64,000 bases of DNA from Betaproteobacteria bacterium (GCA_016720065.1 JADJXY010000002.1:571001-635000), one strand, 5' to 3'. Counted from the first letter of the stretch, positions 37,178 to 46,355 are shown. Program-made: numbers and translations. The notes: a model not told the origin generated them from the letters alone.

Positions 37178-38461
37178 ATGAACGCTCCGCAACTGCCTTC
37201 CTATATCTCCCGCGAAAACGTCGGGCCGTGGCACATCTTCCTGCAGCAAGTGGAGCAGGTGGCGCCCCTCCTGGAGCGGCGCCTGTGGCCCTGGGTGGAG
37301 ACCCTGCGGCGACCCAAGCGCTCGCTGATCGTCGATGTGCCCATCCGGCTGGACAGCGGCGAAGTGGCGCACTTCGAGGGCTATCGGGTGCACCACAACA
37401 CCTCCCGCGGGCCGGGCAAGGGCGGGGTGCGCTTTCACCAGGACGTGACTCTCTCCGAAGTCATGGCCCTGGCGGGCTGGATGACCATCAAGAATGCGGT
37501 GGTCAACGTGCCTTTCGGCGGTGCCAAGGGGGGCATCCGGGTCGATCCGCGCCAGCTTTCCCTGGCCGAACTGGAGCGGGTGACGCGGCGCTATACGAGC
37601 GAAATCAGCGCCATGATCGGCCCCGACAAGGACATTCCTGCGCCGGACATGAACACCAACGCCCAGGTCATGGCCTGGATGATGGATACCTATTCCATGG
37701 GCGAGGGCCGCACGGTGACCGGGGTGGTCACAGGCAAGCCGCTGTCCCTGGGGGGCTCCCTCGGGCGGCTCGACGCCACCGGCCGCGGCGTCTTCGTGGT
37801 GGCCAGGGACGCGGCACGCCGCCTGGGAATCCCCGTTGCCGGAGCCCGGGTGGCGGTGCAGGGCTTTGGCAACGTTGGGGAGGCGGCGGCCCGCCTTTTT
37901 GCCCGGGCCGGGGCGCGGGTGGTGGCGGTGCAGGACGTTTCCGGCACCGTGTATTGCGACGCCGGCCTCGATCTGGAAGACCTGCGCCGGCACCGGGCCG
38001 CCACTGGTTCCCTGATCGACGCGCCGGGGAGCATCGCCCTGGAACAGGAGGCCTTCTGGGGTGTTCCTTGTGACTTTCTCGTGCCCGCCGCCCTGGAAGC
38101 CCAGATCAACAAGCACAACGCCGCGGCCATCAGCGCCCGGGTCATCGTCGAAGGCGCCAATGGCCCCACCACGCCGGAGGCCGAAGCCATTCTGGGCGAG
38201 CGCCAGGTGCTCATCGTCCCCGACGTCATTGCCAACGCCGGTGGGGTGACGGTGAGCTACTTCGAGTGGGTGCAGGATTTTTCCAGCTTCTTCTGGAGCG
38301 AAGAGGAAATCAACCAGCGCCTGGAGCGCATCATGGGCGAAGCTTTCGCCGCCATCTGGCAACTGGCCGAGGAGCGGCGCCTGCCGCTGCGTACGGCGGC
38401 TTTCGTCATCGCGTGCAGCCGGGTTCTCGAAGCCCGGGCGATCCGCGGGCTTTATCCCTGA
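37178..38461 (+). CDS. gdhA: Glutamate dehydrogenase (Glu/Leu/Phe/Val family)
   Basis: A 427-residue NAD(P)-dependent enzyme converting glutamate to 2-oxoglutarate and ammonia. Substrate-binding [20 protein letters not shown], catalytic Lys in [33 protein letters not shown], the Rossmann motif [17 protein letters not shown] and [11 protein letters not shown] are all present. GGAGGA sits 8 bases before ATG 37178; an upstream in-frame ATG at 37127 is not preferred. It is read convergently with the short Cys-rich gene, overlapping it by 10 bp. Confidence 0.95.
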   Translation: MNAPQLPSYISRENVGPWHIFLQQVEQVAPLLERRLWPWVETLRRPKRSLIVDVPIRLDSGEVAHFEGYRVHHNTSRGPGKGGVRFHQDVTLSEVMALAGWMTIKNAVVNVPFGGAKGGIRVDPRQLSLAELERVTRRYTSEISAMIGPDKDIPAPDMNTNAQVMAWMMDTYSMGEGRTVTGVVTGKPLSLGGSLGRLDATGRGVFVVARDAARRLGIPVAGARVAVQGFGNVGEAAARLFARAGARVVAVQDVSGTVYCDAGLDLEDLRRHRAATGSLIDAPGSIALEQEAFWGVPCDFLVPAALEAQINKHNAAAISARVIVEGANGPTTPEAEAILGERQVLIVPDVIANAGGVTVSYFEWVQDFSSFFWSEEEINQRLERIMGEAFAAIWQLAEERRLPLRTAAFVIACSRVLEARAIRGLYP

Positions 38462-38652
38462 TCCTTCCGGGAGGGCGCGGCGGCGTCGGCCCCGCCGCGG
38501 GAGGCTTTTTCCCGCAGACGCCTGTTCTTGTCCTCGTTCACGAAGACATAGCGGCCCGCGAGAACGCAGCCTTTCATGCCCGGGTCGCAGGGCAGGTCGT
38601 TGATGCGGGTGCAGCGGCCGTCGATTTCGTGGGGGCAGCCCCAGGAAGCCAT
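38452..38652 (-). CDS. Small four-cysteine protein
   Basis: A 66-residue protein starting [20 protein letters not shown] with Cys at about 6, 14, 22 and 29 ([15 protein letters not shown]) and a charged tail. The spacing suggests a zinc or iron site, but no characterised family is recognised; similar short proteins occur in Betaproteobacteria. TGGAGA precedes the ATG. It overlaps the end of gdhA on the other strand by 10 bp. Confidence 0.7.
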   Translation of the reverse strand: MASWGCPHEIDGRCTRINDLPCDPGMKGCVLAGRYVFVNEDKNRRLREKASRGGADAAAPSRKDQG

Positions 38653-38813
38653 GAATTTTTCTCCAGTGTTGGGCGCCATGGTAGGGCGGCGGCGCGGCCC
38701 GGACCATCCGCCGTCGGAAGTAGGCCGCGTGAAAAAGGTCACGGCCCGGCTCTTGAAAAAGGAGTAGCTTGGCCGTAACTGAAGTCGTGGGAGCCGTGCA
38801 AAAGGAGAAGTCC

Positions 38814-39047
38814 ATGAACGTCGTCTACAACAGCGATCATTATTCGGTCCTTGCCTATCCTGCCCAGAACGGGTTCGAACTCGTGGACAAGACCGCCGGC
38901 CGCATGCTCTTCCTCCAGGGGCCCCGGGCCCTGCACTTCCGCGCCGCCATCGAGGAAATTCCCGAGGGTGAGCGCGACGAGGAAACCATCGACGCCTTCC
39001 TCGACGACTACTGCGGCGATTCCGCCCGGCCCATCGTCTTTCACTGA
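38814..39047 (+). CDS. DUF3567 family protein
   Basis: A 77-residue acidic protein (MNVVYNSDHYSVLAYPAQNG, FELVDKTAGRMLFLQG, then DEETIDAFLDDYC). It belongs to the DUF3567 family, which is essentially confined to Betaproteobacteria; function unknown. AGGAG lies 8 bases before ATG 38814. The bases between 38653 and 38813 hold the divergent promoter region. Confidence 0.85.
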   Translation: MNVVYNSDHYSVLAYPAQNGFELVDKTAGRMLFLQGPRALHFRAAIEEIPEGERDEETIDAFLDDYCGDSARPIVFH

Positions 39048-39157
39048 GAGGCTGTGAATAAATCTACTGCGTGGCCCCCGCGCGGGCGCGCCCGAAATTC
39101 ACCGGCCCTGGCGTGCTAAAATCGCCGCCATTTCAACCCTTGCGAGGATTGCGGCAA

Positions 39158-39367
39158 ATGGGCGACGTCAATAGCAGCTACGTGTCCGACCACACCCAGT
39201 GGATCGATGAGTTGATGGAAAAGAATCCCGAGTGGGCCGCCGACCAGAAGGCTGGCCGCGCCCTGTGGTGGGACAGGAAGCAGGACGCCGAGGCGGTGGC
39301 CCGGCAGACCGGCTCCAAGGTGCCCCAGAAACCTTACCCCTACGACGTGCATTTCTATCCCGAGTAA
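39158..39367 (+). CDS. DUF3460 family protein
   Basis: A 69-residue protein: SYVSDHTQWIDELMEKNPEW, then RALWWDRKQDAEAVARQTG and KPYPYDVHFYP, matching DUF3460, a small betaproteobacterial family of unknown function. GAGGA lies 10 bases before ATG 39158. It follows the DUF3567 gene after 110 bp. Confidence 0.85.
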   Translation: MGDVNSSYVSDHTQWIDELMEKNPEWAADQKAGRALWWDRKQDAEAVARQTGSKVPQKPYPYDVHFYPE

Positions 39368-39468
39368 GCCGGTACCTGGCGCCAGCCGGGCATTTTGCCC
39401 CGGGCCGGCGAGGGAATTGCCCGGAGGCCTTCTCCGGGCTTCCGCTCCTCCAGGGCGTCTCTAGAATC

Positions 39469-39495
39469 GGACATGGCATTTCGCCATGTCCTTTT
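39469..39495 (+). terminator. Hairpin with T-run, probable terminator
   Basis: GGACATGGC (39469-39477) pairs perfectly with GCCATGTCC (39483-39491) around a 5-base loop, followed by TTTT. It lies 100 bp after the DUF3460 gene and 17 bp before the next start, so it could also act as a 5' leader structure of the following gene. Confidence 0.65.
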
Positions 39496-39512
39496 CATTT
39501 CTGGAGACGCCC

Positions 39513-40040
39513 ATGCTTTCCTCTTTTTCGCTCCGCCACGCCGTCGCCCTGGGGGCGGCCCTGGCTTGTCTTTCCGTCCGCGCGGCCCCCGTGCTGGAGG
39601 TGCGCGAGTCAGCCGCCCTGGCCGCCTCCCCCGCGGCGGTATGGAAGCTGATCGGCCGCTACGGCGGCCTCCACGGCTGGCACCCGGCGGTGGCCGACAC
39701 GCGCATTTCCCGCGGCAAGGACAATGATCCCGGGGCGGTGCGCGACATCACGGTCAAGGACGGCGCCCACATCGTCGAGGAACTGCTGGCCTACGACGGC
39801 AAGGGGCGCTCGATGCGCTACCGCATCGTCGAATCGCCCATTCCGGTGAAGAACTACTCCGCGACGCTGCGCGTCCAGCCGGAGGGCAAGGGCAGCCGGG
39901 TGGTGTGGGTCGGTCGCTTCGAGGCCACCGGCGAAGGGCAGGAAGCACGGGACAAGGTCCGGGCTTTGTTCTCGGATATCTACAAGGCCGGTTTCGACGG
40001 CCTGCGGACGCGTCTGGAGGAAGGGGGCGGCGGCAAGTAG
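39513..40040 (+). CDS. Exported SRPBCC (START-like) family protein
   Basis: A 175-residue protein with a signal peptide (LRHAVALGAALACLSVRA, cleavage before APVLEV). The mature part has the SRPBCC pattern: AASPAAVWKLIGRYGGLHGW, HPAVADTRISRGKDNDPGAV, EELLAYDGKGRSMRYRIVES, SRVVWVGRFEATG. This is a polyketide-cyclase-like fold that binds small hydrophobic molecules, here in the periplasm. ATG 39513 follows CTGGAGA; ATG 39486 lies within the hairpin at 39469-39495 and is less likely. Confidence 0.85.
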   Translation: MLSSFSLRHAVALGAALACLSVRAAPVLEVRESAALAASPAAVWKLIGRYGGLHGWHPAVADTRISRGKDNDPGAVRDITVKDGAHIVEELLAYDGKGRSMRYRIVESPIPVKNYSATLRVQPEGKGSRVVWVGRFEATGEGQEARDKVRALFSDIYKAGFDGLRTRLEEGGGGK

Positions 40041-40087
40041 TCGAGCCCGGAGCGCTGCAGCGGTGCCCTGCGGGCGGCGCTGCCGGG

Positions 40088-40726
40088 TCACTGCACCAGA
40101 TTCTGGCGCAGGGCGAGGCGCATGAGTTCGATGTCGGTGCGCACCCCGAGCTTGGCCTTCACCTGGTAATGGATGTTCTGGGCCGTCTTGGGGCTGATGT
40201 GCAGGGCCTCGCCGATCTCCTCGGCGTTGTGGCCGTCGAGCACCAGACGCAGGACTTCGAATTCCCGCGGGCTGAGTTCGCGGAAGGGGTCGGCGGCGCC
40301 GTCCAGGAGGGTGAGGGCCATGTCCGGCGCAATATCCGGGCTCAGGACCCGCTGCCGGGCGGCGACCTGATAGACCGCCTGGATGAGGATATCGGGCGAT
40401 GAACTCTTGGTGACGTAGCCCAGGGCACCGGCCCGCAGAGCCTGGGTGGCGAAGAGGGGGTCGCGGTGCATGCTGAAGGCCAGAATGCGAGCCTGGGGAT
40501 CGCGCTGGATGAGGCGCTTGATGAGCTCTATGCCGCCCGTGTCGGGCAGCGAAAGGTCGAGGATGGCCACGTCGGGGCCGCATTCCTTGTACAGGCGGTA
40601 GCCTTCCGCGGCATCGCCGGCTTCGCCGACGATGCGCAGGTCGCTGCGCCGCTCCAGGAGCCGGCGGTAGCCTTCCCGCACCACGGCGTGATCGTCCACC
40701 AGCAGGAGACCCAGGATTTCCCTCAT
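40088..40726 (-). CDS. NarL/FixJ-type response regulator
   Basis: A 212-residue regulator. The receiver has LLLVDDHAVVREGYRRLLER and phospho-Asp 57 in VAILDLSLPDTGG. The C-terminal LuxR-type helix-turn-helix reads ELSPREFEVLRLVLDGH, then EEIGEALHISPKTAQNIHYQ. Its ATG overlaps the kinase stop (ATGA), so it is the partner of the histidine kinase at 40723. Confidence 0.93.
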   Translation of the reverse strand: MREILGLLLVDDHAVVREGYRRLLERRSDLRIVGEAGDAAEGYRLYKECGPDVAILDLSLPDTGGIELIKRLIQRDPQARILAFSMHRDPLFATQALRAGALGYVTKSSSPDILIQAVYQVAARQRVLSPDIAPDMALTLLDGAADPFRELSPREFEVLRLVLDGHNAEEIGEALHISPKTAQNIHYQVKAKLGVRTDIELMRLALRQNLVQ

Positions 40727-42069
40727 GCCTTTACCTCCGGGCCGGAGACAAGGGGAATGCGCACCCGCACCAGGGTTCCCCGGGGCTGGCGGGCTTCCAG
40801 GCTGAAACGGCCGCCCAGGGCCTGCACCCGCTCGTGCATGCCGAGGACGCCCAGGCCCCGTTCGGAGGGCAGCGGGACTTCGCCGTGGCCGTCGTCGCTC
40901 ACCGTGAGTTCGACCTCCGCTCCCCGGGAGAGGCGCACCAGCACCTCGCCCGCTTCGCCGTGGCGGGTGGCGTTGGTCAGGCTTTCCTGGACGATGCGGT
41001 AGAGGTTGATATTGAGGTTGTCCGGGAAGTCGCCGCACTCGCCTTCGATTTCCAGCCGGTAGAGGCAGCGTCCCCGGCTGCGCTGGTTCCAGCCCCGCAC
41101 CAGGTCGTCCAGGCCGGCGGCGAGGCCGAAGGCATCCAGCCCCACCGGCCTGAGCTGGCGCAGGATCTGTTGCAGCGATTCCAGCATATGGCCCGAGGTG
41201 CGCGCGATGGCCTGGGCGCAGGGAGCGAGTTCGGGCAGGCCGTCCCGGGCCAGTTCGTTGGCGAAGGCGGCCTCGGCGTTGATCGAGGTGAGGCACTGGC
41301 CGAATTCGTCGTGCAGTTCCCGGGCCAGGTGCCGTCTTTCTTCTTCGCGCACGGTGAGGAGCCGTTCGGCCAGGCGGCGCTGCTCGCCGATGGTGTTCTG
41401 CAGGCGGTCGGCCAGATGGTTGAAGACCGAGCTGATGCGTTGCAGCTCGATCAATTCGCAACGGGGCAGGCGCACGGTGAGGTCGCCCTTTTCCATGCGC
41501 CCCAGGGCGTCGAGAATCTCCTCTGTCGGGCGCAGGGCGCGGCGCACCGGGCGATAGACCAGAAAATTGAGGAACAGGATGCCCAGGGTGATGCCGAGGA
41601 CGGTGCGGATCTGGCGCCAGGCGTCGGCGGCCTCGCTGGCGATGTCCGGGCGTACCGTCAGGGCGCCCACCTTGACGCCGGGGTAGTGGCCCACGTGGCT
41701 GAGGTAGACCACGTCGGAACCGATCAGGCGGTGCATGGCCCAGGAGAGGAGCCCGGGGGAATAGCCCGGTTCCTCGAAACAGCGGGCGGTGATCGGTCGC
41801 AGGTAGAGGTCTTCGATTTCGACGCAGAAGTGGATCAGTTCGCCAATGGCCGCCAGCCCGGAGAGGTCGATATCGTCGATGCTGCGGTGGAAGGCGTCGG
41901 AACTGCGCGCCACTTCGTCGGTGATGAGCTGCTGGATGGTACTGCCGGTGCGCTCGATCTGGGCGCGCACCCGGGTGCGGGACTGCTCCAGGATGACCCC
42001 CACCGCCGCGAGAAAGATGACCAGGGCGAAGACGGTGATGCGGATCAGGAGACTGCGTTTGAGATCCAT
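40723..42069 (-). CDS. NarX/MoxY-type sensor histidine kinase
   Basis: A 448-residue membrane kinase. An N-terminal helix (LIRITVFALVIFLAAVGVI) leads to a periplasmic sensor of the LapD/MoxY type (about residues 30-150), a second helix (ITLGILFLNFLVYRPV), HAMP (LDALGRMEKGDLTVRLP), HisKA_3 with phospho-His in RRHLARELHDEFGQCL, and a HATPase with LYRIVQESLTNATRH and ERGLGVLGMHERVQALGG. ATG 42069 (MDLKRSLLIR) is chosen because it directly precedes the helix; ATG 42114 is possible. It lies 57 bp after the DUF2149 gene and may be co-transcribed with it. Confidence 0.9.
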   Translation of the reverse strand: MDLKRSLLIRITVFALVIFLAAVGVILEQSRTRVRAQIERTGSTIQQLITDEVARSSDAFHRSIDDIDLSGLAAIGELIHFCVEIEDLYLRPITARCFEEPGYSPGLLSWAMHRLIGSDVVYLSHVGHYPGVKVGALTVRPDIASEAADAWRQIRTVLGITLGILFLNFLVYRPVRRALRPTEEILDALGRMEKGDLTVRLPRCELIELQRISSVFNHLADRLQNTIGEQRRLAERLLTVREEERRHLARELHDEFGQCLTSINAEAAFANELARDGLPELAPCAQAIARTSGHMLESLQQILRQLRPVGLDAFGLAAGLDDLVRGWNQRSRGRCLYRLEIEGECGDFPDNLNINLYRIVQESLTNATRHGEAGEVLVRLSRGAEVELTVSDDGHGEVPLPSERGLGVLGMHERVQALGGRFSLEARQPRGTLVRVRIPLVSGPEVKA

Positions 42070-42126
42070 GGCGGGCAGGGGGCCGACGGGGGAGAAGCGC
42101 CTATGGTAAGGCATGGCCCGCGGCGA

Positions 42127-42438
42127 CTACTCCGGCACATACACCAGGGAGCCGTCCTCCAGACGGTAGGCGACGCCGGCCTTGACGCCCCGGCCCTGGC
42201 CGGCGCTGCCGTCGGCGCGGAAGCGCTCGACCTTCATCCCGTCGCGGGTGACGATTTCCATGTCCCCCCGCCCGGCGTTGCGGATGACTGTCACCTTGTC
42301 CACGCCGAAGGCATTCATCGGGTTGGCCGCCACCGCCAGGAGCAGGGCGGCGATGAGCACCAGAAAGACATCGATGAGATTGACCACCGACAGCAGGGGG
42401 TCGTCGCCCTCGGGGTCGTCGTCCAGGGTCAGGCGCAT
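42127..42438 (-). CDS. DUF2149 family ExbD-like membrane protein
   Basis: A 103-residue protein with one membrane helix (LIDVFLVLIAALLLAVAANP, residues 21-40) and a small periplasmic domain ending LVYVPE. The topology resembles ExbD/TolR, and the helix includes an Asp (NLIDVFLVLI) in the position of their proton-carrying residue. DUF2149 often accompanies a MotA/ExbB protein, as here: it overlaps that gene by 10 bp. In other genomes such pairs are seen near cobalamin or cobaltochelatase-related genes; none are visible here. Confidence 0.85.
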   Translation of the reverse strand: MRLTLDDDPEGDDPLLSVVNLIDVFLVLIAALLLAVAANPMNAFGVDKVTVIRNAGRGDMEIVTRDGMKVERFRADGSAGQGRGVKAGVAYRLEDGSLVYVPE

Positions 42439-42947
42439 GCCTTCTCCCTTGCCTCGCGTTCCAGGGCCAGCAGGTCGCTGGCGTACCAGCGGCGCCGCAC
42501 GTGGGCCACGGCGTAGGTCAGCGCCGAGGCGACCAGGGCCAGGATGACCGCCGAAAACGCCACCGTGAGGCGCGTGGCCACTTCCGGGAGCTGCCCCTCG
42601 CCCAGGGCGCGCAGCGCAGGGCCCATGGGGATCATGGTCGCCACCAGACCCAGCATGGGCGCCACCCGGGTAGCGATGCGCACCAGTTCCAGGCGGGCCA
42701 CCGCTTCCGCCTCCAGGGCGGATCGGTCGAGGAAGGGGGCGACGCGGCTGAGATGGCACAGCTCGAAAGCTTCGGGCACCCCGCGCCGACGCTGCACAGC
42801 CTGCCACAGGAAGGCCCCCAGGGCATAAAAGGCGTAAAGGAAGAGCAGGGCGATGACCAGCAGGACGGGGACCAGGAAGACCTGGCTCAGGTCGTACATC
42901 AGCCCCTCCAGGGAGGCTCCAGGGCCGGAAAGAAAAATGGCGTTCAT
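42429..42947 (-). CDS. MotA/TolQ/ExbB proton-channel family protein
   Basis: A 172-residue protein with three membrane helices: VFLVPVLLVIALLFLYAFYA, a helix at about 95-115 (APMLGLVATMIPMGPALRAL) and VAFSAVILALVASALTYAVA. The middle segment has the MotA_ExbB signature. With the DUF2149 protein it would form a proton-driven motor complex in the inner membrane; the partner is unknown. Its ATG overlaps the Sel1 gene stop by 4 bp and it overlaps the DUF2149 gene by 10 bp. Confidence 0.88.
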   Translation of the reverse strand: MNAIFLSGPGASLEGLMYDLSQVFLVPVLLVIALLFLYAFYALGAFLWQAVQRRRGVPEAFELCHLSRVAPFLDRSALEAEAVARLELVRIATRVAPMLGLVATMIPMGPALRALGEGQLPEVATRLTVAFSAVILALVASALTYAVAHVRRRWYASDLLALEREAREKACA

Positions 42948-43849
42948 GGGCGGGGCGAGAGATCAAGGGCGGGGCCGCGGGGCAGGAAGCGCTGGCGCAG
43001 GATGCCGGCCACGAAGGCGGCGGCGATGAGGAAGGCGATGCCCCAGGGGGCAGCAGGCCAAGCGGGCAATGGCAGGGCCTGCCGGGGAATCAGCCGCTGG
43101 CCGGCGGCCGGGGACAACTCGGCCGCGGGCGGGGGGGACGCTTGGCCGGAGGGGAGTTGCGCAGCGGTGGGGGCCTGCTCACCGGCCAGGCGCATACGCA
43201 GCGCCGGCGCCTGGGGCAGGCTCGCATTCTCGCCCCGGGGCGGACCCGCCAGGGCGGCGGCGGTCGGGGTGCCCGCCCCCAGGCCAGCCTGGTCCCGGGA
43301 GCCGGTGTGGTAGCCGCTGCGCAGGAATTCCCTGGCTTCCTCGTTGCCCTCCGCGGCGGCGGCACGGAACCAGGTCATCGCCTCGGCCTCGTTCTTCGCC
43401 ACGCCATGGCCCAGGTAGAGGGCGGTGGCGTAATGCAGCTTGCCGATGGGGGCGTAGTGCGGATCGTCGCTGGTCGCGGCCCGACGCATGAGTTCCGCCG
43501 CCCGCACGGGATCCCGCGGGGTACCGGTCCCGTCCTCCAGCAGAAGCGCCTTCCAGATCATGGCGCCGACGTAGCCGGCGGCGATGCACTTGTCGAAAAC
43601 CTTGTGGGCGCTTTCGTGGTCGCCGCACTTCTCCAGCAGATAACCCCGGGCGCAGGTCACGAGGCTGGCGGGAAGATCGACGGTGTATTCCAGGGTCTGA
43701 TCCCCCACCACGCTGGCCAGGTCACTGGGGTCGCCCGGCGTTGCCGCTCCGCCACAGAAGCGGCCCGGGCCATCGGCCAGGGCGGGGGACGCCGCGGCCG
43801 TCAGGGCCGCGGTCAGCCAGGGCAGCAGGGCTCTGAGGATGGGGGGCAT
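42944..43849 (-). CDS. Exported Sel1-repeat protein with C-terminal anchor
   Basis: A 301-residue protein. A signal peptide (LPWLTAALTAAASPALA) is followed by Sel1/TPR-like repeats (HESAHKVFDKCIAAGYVGAM, DPVRAAELMRRAATSDDPHY, NEAEAMTWFRAAAAEGNEEA), a Pro/Ala-rich linker, and a C-terminal membrane helix (WGIAFLIAAAFVAGILRQRF). Four cysteines lie in the repeat part. GGGAG precedes ATG 43849. It heads the operon Sel1 - MotA/ExbB - DUF2149 and may present a periplasmic scaffold to that motor. Confidence 0.85.
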   Translation of the reverse strand: MPPILRALLPWLTAALTAAASPALADGPGRFCGGAATPGDPSDLASVVGDQTLEYTVDLPASLVTCARGYLLEKCGDHESAHKVFDKCIAAGYVGAMIWKALLLEDGTGTPRDPVRAAELMRRAATSDDPHYAPIGKLHYATALYLGHGVAKNEAEAMTWFRAAAAEGNEEAREFLRSGYHTGSRDQAGLGAGTPTAAALAGPPRGENASLPQAPALRMRLAGEQAPTAAQLPSGQASPPPAAELSPAAGQRLIPRQALPLPAWPAAPWGIAFLIAAAFVAGILRQRFLPRGPALDLSPRP

Positions 43850-44047
43850 CGCGTTCTCCCGACGCTTTGAGGATAGGGGGAGAGTACGTGGCCGCCCCAG
43901 GGCGGGCATGAGCAAAGTCCCCGGGGGCGGGAGGGCAATTTGCCCGGTCCCATGCGCTGCACGGGCCCCTGGAAGCCCTGGTAATAAAATCACTTCTGCT
44001 TTCACCATGCGAAAGCGGGGTAATCGGCGTCAGATTACTGTTCCTTC

Positions 44048-46168
44048 TCATGCCGCCATCCTCCATGTCTTGGTCGCCCGCTCGTTGTTCCGCCCGCAAA
44101 TGCCAGCACTCCGGCCCCCATCCCCCCCATACAGCCGGTCATTCCCCGCCTGCCCGAACAGGCGGTCGTTGCCGGCCCAACCGATCAAGGTATCGTTGCC
44201 GTCCCCCGCCAACACGATATCCGCCCGCTGCGTCAGCCAGACCGAATCGTTCTCCGCGCCCAGGCGCCGCACGCGGAACTCCTGCAACAACGCTGCGATC
44301 CCCGCCGTCTGCGGCAAGGACTCCACCACGGAATCGAAAGCGGCGAGCCCCACCCAGTTGCTTCCGGAAAGGAAGGCGCTCGCGTAGCGGTCCAGGTCCA
44401 GCAAATCCCCCAGGAACCCCTCCGGGTCCGTCCCCCGCCGCTCCTGCAGCGCCGCCTCGATCCCCGCCGCATCCAGGCGCAGGCCGGTCTCGTCGATGAC
44501 CAGCTCGATGCGATCCAGATAAGGCCGCAGCCGGGTCTGCAGCACCAGGCTCGCATAGACCGATTCCCGCAAGCCGTCGTAGGCCTGCTGCAGGAGATCC
44601 AGCTGTGTCTGGGCAAACTGCACCCGCAAGGTAGGCCAGCCGCCGATGGCCAGGGCCGCCGCCCCGCTGCCACCGCTCCCCGCCTGCACCGCCAGGCCCC
44701 AATTGGCCCCGGCGGTCTCGCTCCTCACCCCCGGCAAGTTGAAAAAATACTGCCCGTTGAACGCCTCCAGCACCGCAAGCTTCTGGCGCCACGCCGCGAT
44801 CAGGGCGCGATACTCCTCCGACAGGCTGCTGTTCCCTGCATCGGTCAGGAGCCCGGCCCCGAGAGCGACCTCGCTGGCCGTATGGGTGGCGCTGGCGACA
44901 TGGCTGGAGCGGCGCACCCCGCCAAAGGCCTCGTACAGAATGCGGAACCTCCCCTCGGCCCGCTCCTCCAGGGAGTCCATGCCGGAAGTCCCGGCCCAGG
45001 CCGTGAGCAGCGCATCCAGCAGCGCCTGCTGCGCCTCCCGGGTCGTGGCGCCCTGAAAGGCGGCCAGCACCCCGGCCAGATCGCCGGAAAGGGCCGCCGC
45101 CTGCTGCAAATCCCGCACGTTCCCGGAACCGCCCATATTGGGCAGGGCCTGCAAGGCCTCGGGGACGGTGATGGCATCGGCGAACTCGGTATCGAAAGTA
45201 TCCAGGGCCAGGCGGAACTCCCCCATACCCGAGACGGTGCCATCGGCCCGGGTGAAGCTGCCCTCCCGGGAAAGCGTATTGCCATTGGCCAGCCCCTGGT
45301 TCCTGAGGGTATGGGCCAGATCGAGGGCCACGATGCCGGCCTCCGCCAGGGAGATCAGTTCCCCCTCGCCGGTCAGGCCATCGGGGGCGCCGCCCTCGGG
45401 GGAAGCATCGCGCCACAGTCTCAGTTGAGCAAAGGCAGGATCGGAAGCATCGATGACGCCATCGCCATTGGCATCCAGGGCGGCGAGGGCGGCAAAGCCG
45501 TTGGGGGCCAGGGTGCCGTTGGGCAGCGGAGTGAAGTCGCCGAACAACTCGGCGCCGGTGTCGATGCGGCCATTGGCGTTGCGGTCCCAGACGAGGAGGG
45601 CATCGCCCCCGCCGACCCAGCCGGTCCCGGTGAGAACGCCGTCTCCGTTGTGGTCGAAGTGGATGTGGGCGGAAAGGCCGAGCGTTTCTAGGCCGTCGCC
45701 GTCGAGGTCGAGGAGGAGGGGGTCGCGGGGGGGTGAATATCGCTTACCCGCGCAGTAATTTTGAGTAGCCGGTAACGCGATTGGGTTTCCTGGAAAACCC
45801 ATCATTCTGCTTAATGTGCTACTTAGCTTAAGTAGCATTGCAAGATTTTTCGCTTCGTTTTCACCATTATCGAAATTATCGTCAAATACTTTTTTTGGAA
45901 GGAAGAAAAATCCTATAACACCTGGAGTATTTGAGGCTAATCCGACGGCGAGTCTCTCCAGGTCGTTGTGGGTCTTGTCAGACTGTTCCCATATCAAATA
46001 TTGCTCGGCAATTCCAAATGCAGACCCCGCGATGCCATAAGTCGTTGTCGCAGTGGTTCCAAGTGGAAGGCCAGACGTTCGGTCAATTAGCGCAGAATAA
46101 ATAAGATCTGCCGCGGTAAAAGTATTGCTCAGGTTGTTTAACACCGATACGTTATTATTGCAGCTCAT
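44048..46168 (-). CDS. FrpC-like calcium-binding RTX protein, copy 1 (shortened RTX end)
   Basis: A 706-residue protein. Residues 1-146 are a variable, AT-richer N-terminus (MSCNNNVSVLNNLSNTF, a glycine-rich segment GIAGSAFGIAEQYLIWEQ, hydrophobic VIGFFFLPKK). From about 147 comes a core with EF-hand-like loops (LDLDGDGLETLG, FDHNGDG, DRNANGRIDTGAELFGD, LDANGDGVIDASD) as in FrpC-type RTX proteins. Near the end only about four RTX units remain (AGDGNDTLIG, AGNDRLFGQ, AGNDRLYGGDGG), after which similarity stops and the frame ends in TKTWRMAA. GGAGAG lies 6 bases before ATG 46168. It overlaps the tiny membrane protein gene by 14 bp. The full RTX tail and type I secretion signal seem lost, so export is doubtful. 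Confidence 0.85.
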   Translation of the reverse strand: MSCNNNVSVLNNLSNTFTAADLIYSALIDRTSGLPLGTTATTTYGIAGSAFGIAEQYLIWEQSDKTHNDLERLAVGLASNTPGVIGFFFLPKKVFDDNFDNGENEAKNLAMLLKLSSTLSRMMGFPGNPIALPATQNYCAGKRYSPPRDPLLLDLDGDGLETLGLSAHIHFDHNGDGVLTGTGWVGGGDALLVWDRNANGRIDTGAELFGDFTPLPNGTLAPNGFAALAALDANGDGVIDASDPAFAQLRLWRDASPEGGAPDGLTGEGELISLAEAGIVALDLAHTLRNQGLANGNTLSREGSFTRADGTVSGMGEFRLALDTFDTEFADAITVPEALQALPNMGGSGNVRDLQQAAALSGDLAGVLAAFQGATTREAQQALLDALLTAWAGTSGMDSLEERAEGRFRILYEAFGGVRRSSHVASATHTASEVALGAGLLTDAGNSSLSEEYRALIAAWRQKLAVLEAFNGQYFFNLPGVRSETAGANWGLAVQAGSGGSGAAALAIGGWPTLRVQFAQTQLDLLQQAYDGLRESVYASLVLQTRLRPYLDRIELVIDETGLRLDAAGIEAALQERRGTDPEGFLGDLLDLDRYASAFLSGSNWVGLAAFDSVVESLPQTAGIAALLQEFRVRRLGAENDSVWLTQRADIVLAGDGNDTLIGWAGNDRLFGQAGNDRLYGGDGGRSAGICGRNNERATKTWRMAA
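44457..45730 (-). repeat. 1.27-kb near-identical duplication (other copy 48933-50205)
   Basis: The two segments, 1274 and 1273 bp, differ by only a handful of substitutions and one C deletion in the second copy. They encode the shared RTX core. Flanking sequence on both sides is unrelated. Direct repeats of this size 4.5 kb apart can recombine and delete everything between them. Confidence 0.93.
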
Positions 46169-46355
46169 TTTCGCTCTCCTTTTGTTTTTCACGGGAACCA
46201 GTGACGAATGTCTTGTAAACAAATATAAGCAAGAAAATACAACCCGCGAGCGTAAAGGCAAAGAAACGTCCAGGCCTCTCTAGAAATAAAATTAAGATAA
46301 GGATGCTAATAATCAAGAGCGCAAAGACGAAGAAACCGATCTTATTGATGTTCAC
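46155..46355 (-). CDS. Tiny two-helix membrane protein upstream of RTX copy 1
   Basis: A 66-residue protein from GTG 46355 (GGAGGAGG upstream): IGFFVFALLIISILILILFL and RFFAFTLAGCIFLLIFVYKT form two helices, with a charged tail (REKQKESENELQ). It overlaps the RTX start by 14 bp, so the two are translationally coupled. It has no recognised family. By position it matches the tiny protein at 50532 in front of copy 2. An immunity or export-helper role is an inference. Low GC compared with the flanking core. Confidence 0.65.
   Translation of the reverse strand: MNINKIGFFVFALLIISILILILFLERPGRFFAFTLAGCIFLLIFVYKTFVTGSREKQKESENELQ

Noticed and set aside
43722..44051. Minus-strand frame MRRNSNL... behind RTX copy 1
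   Set aside because: It overlaps the Sel1 gene start by more than 120 bases and becomes low-complexity; only its first few codons resemble the frame behind copy 2, so it is mentioned as a relic and not annotated.
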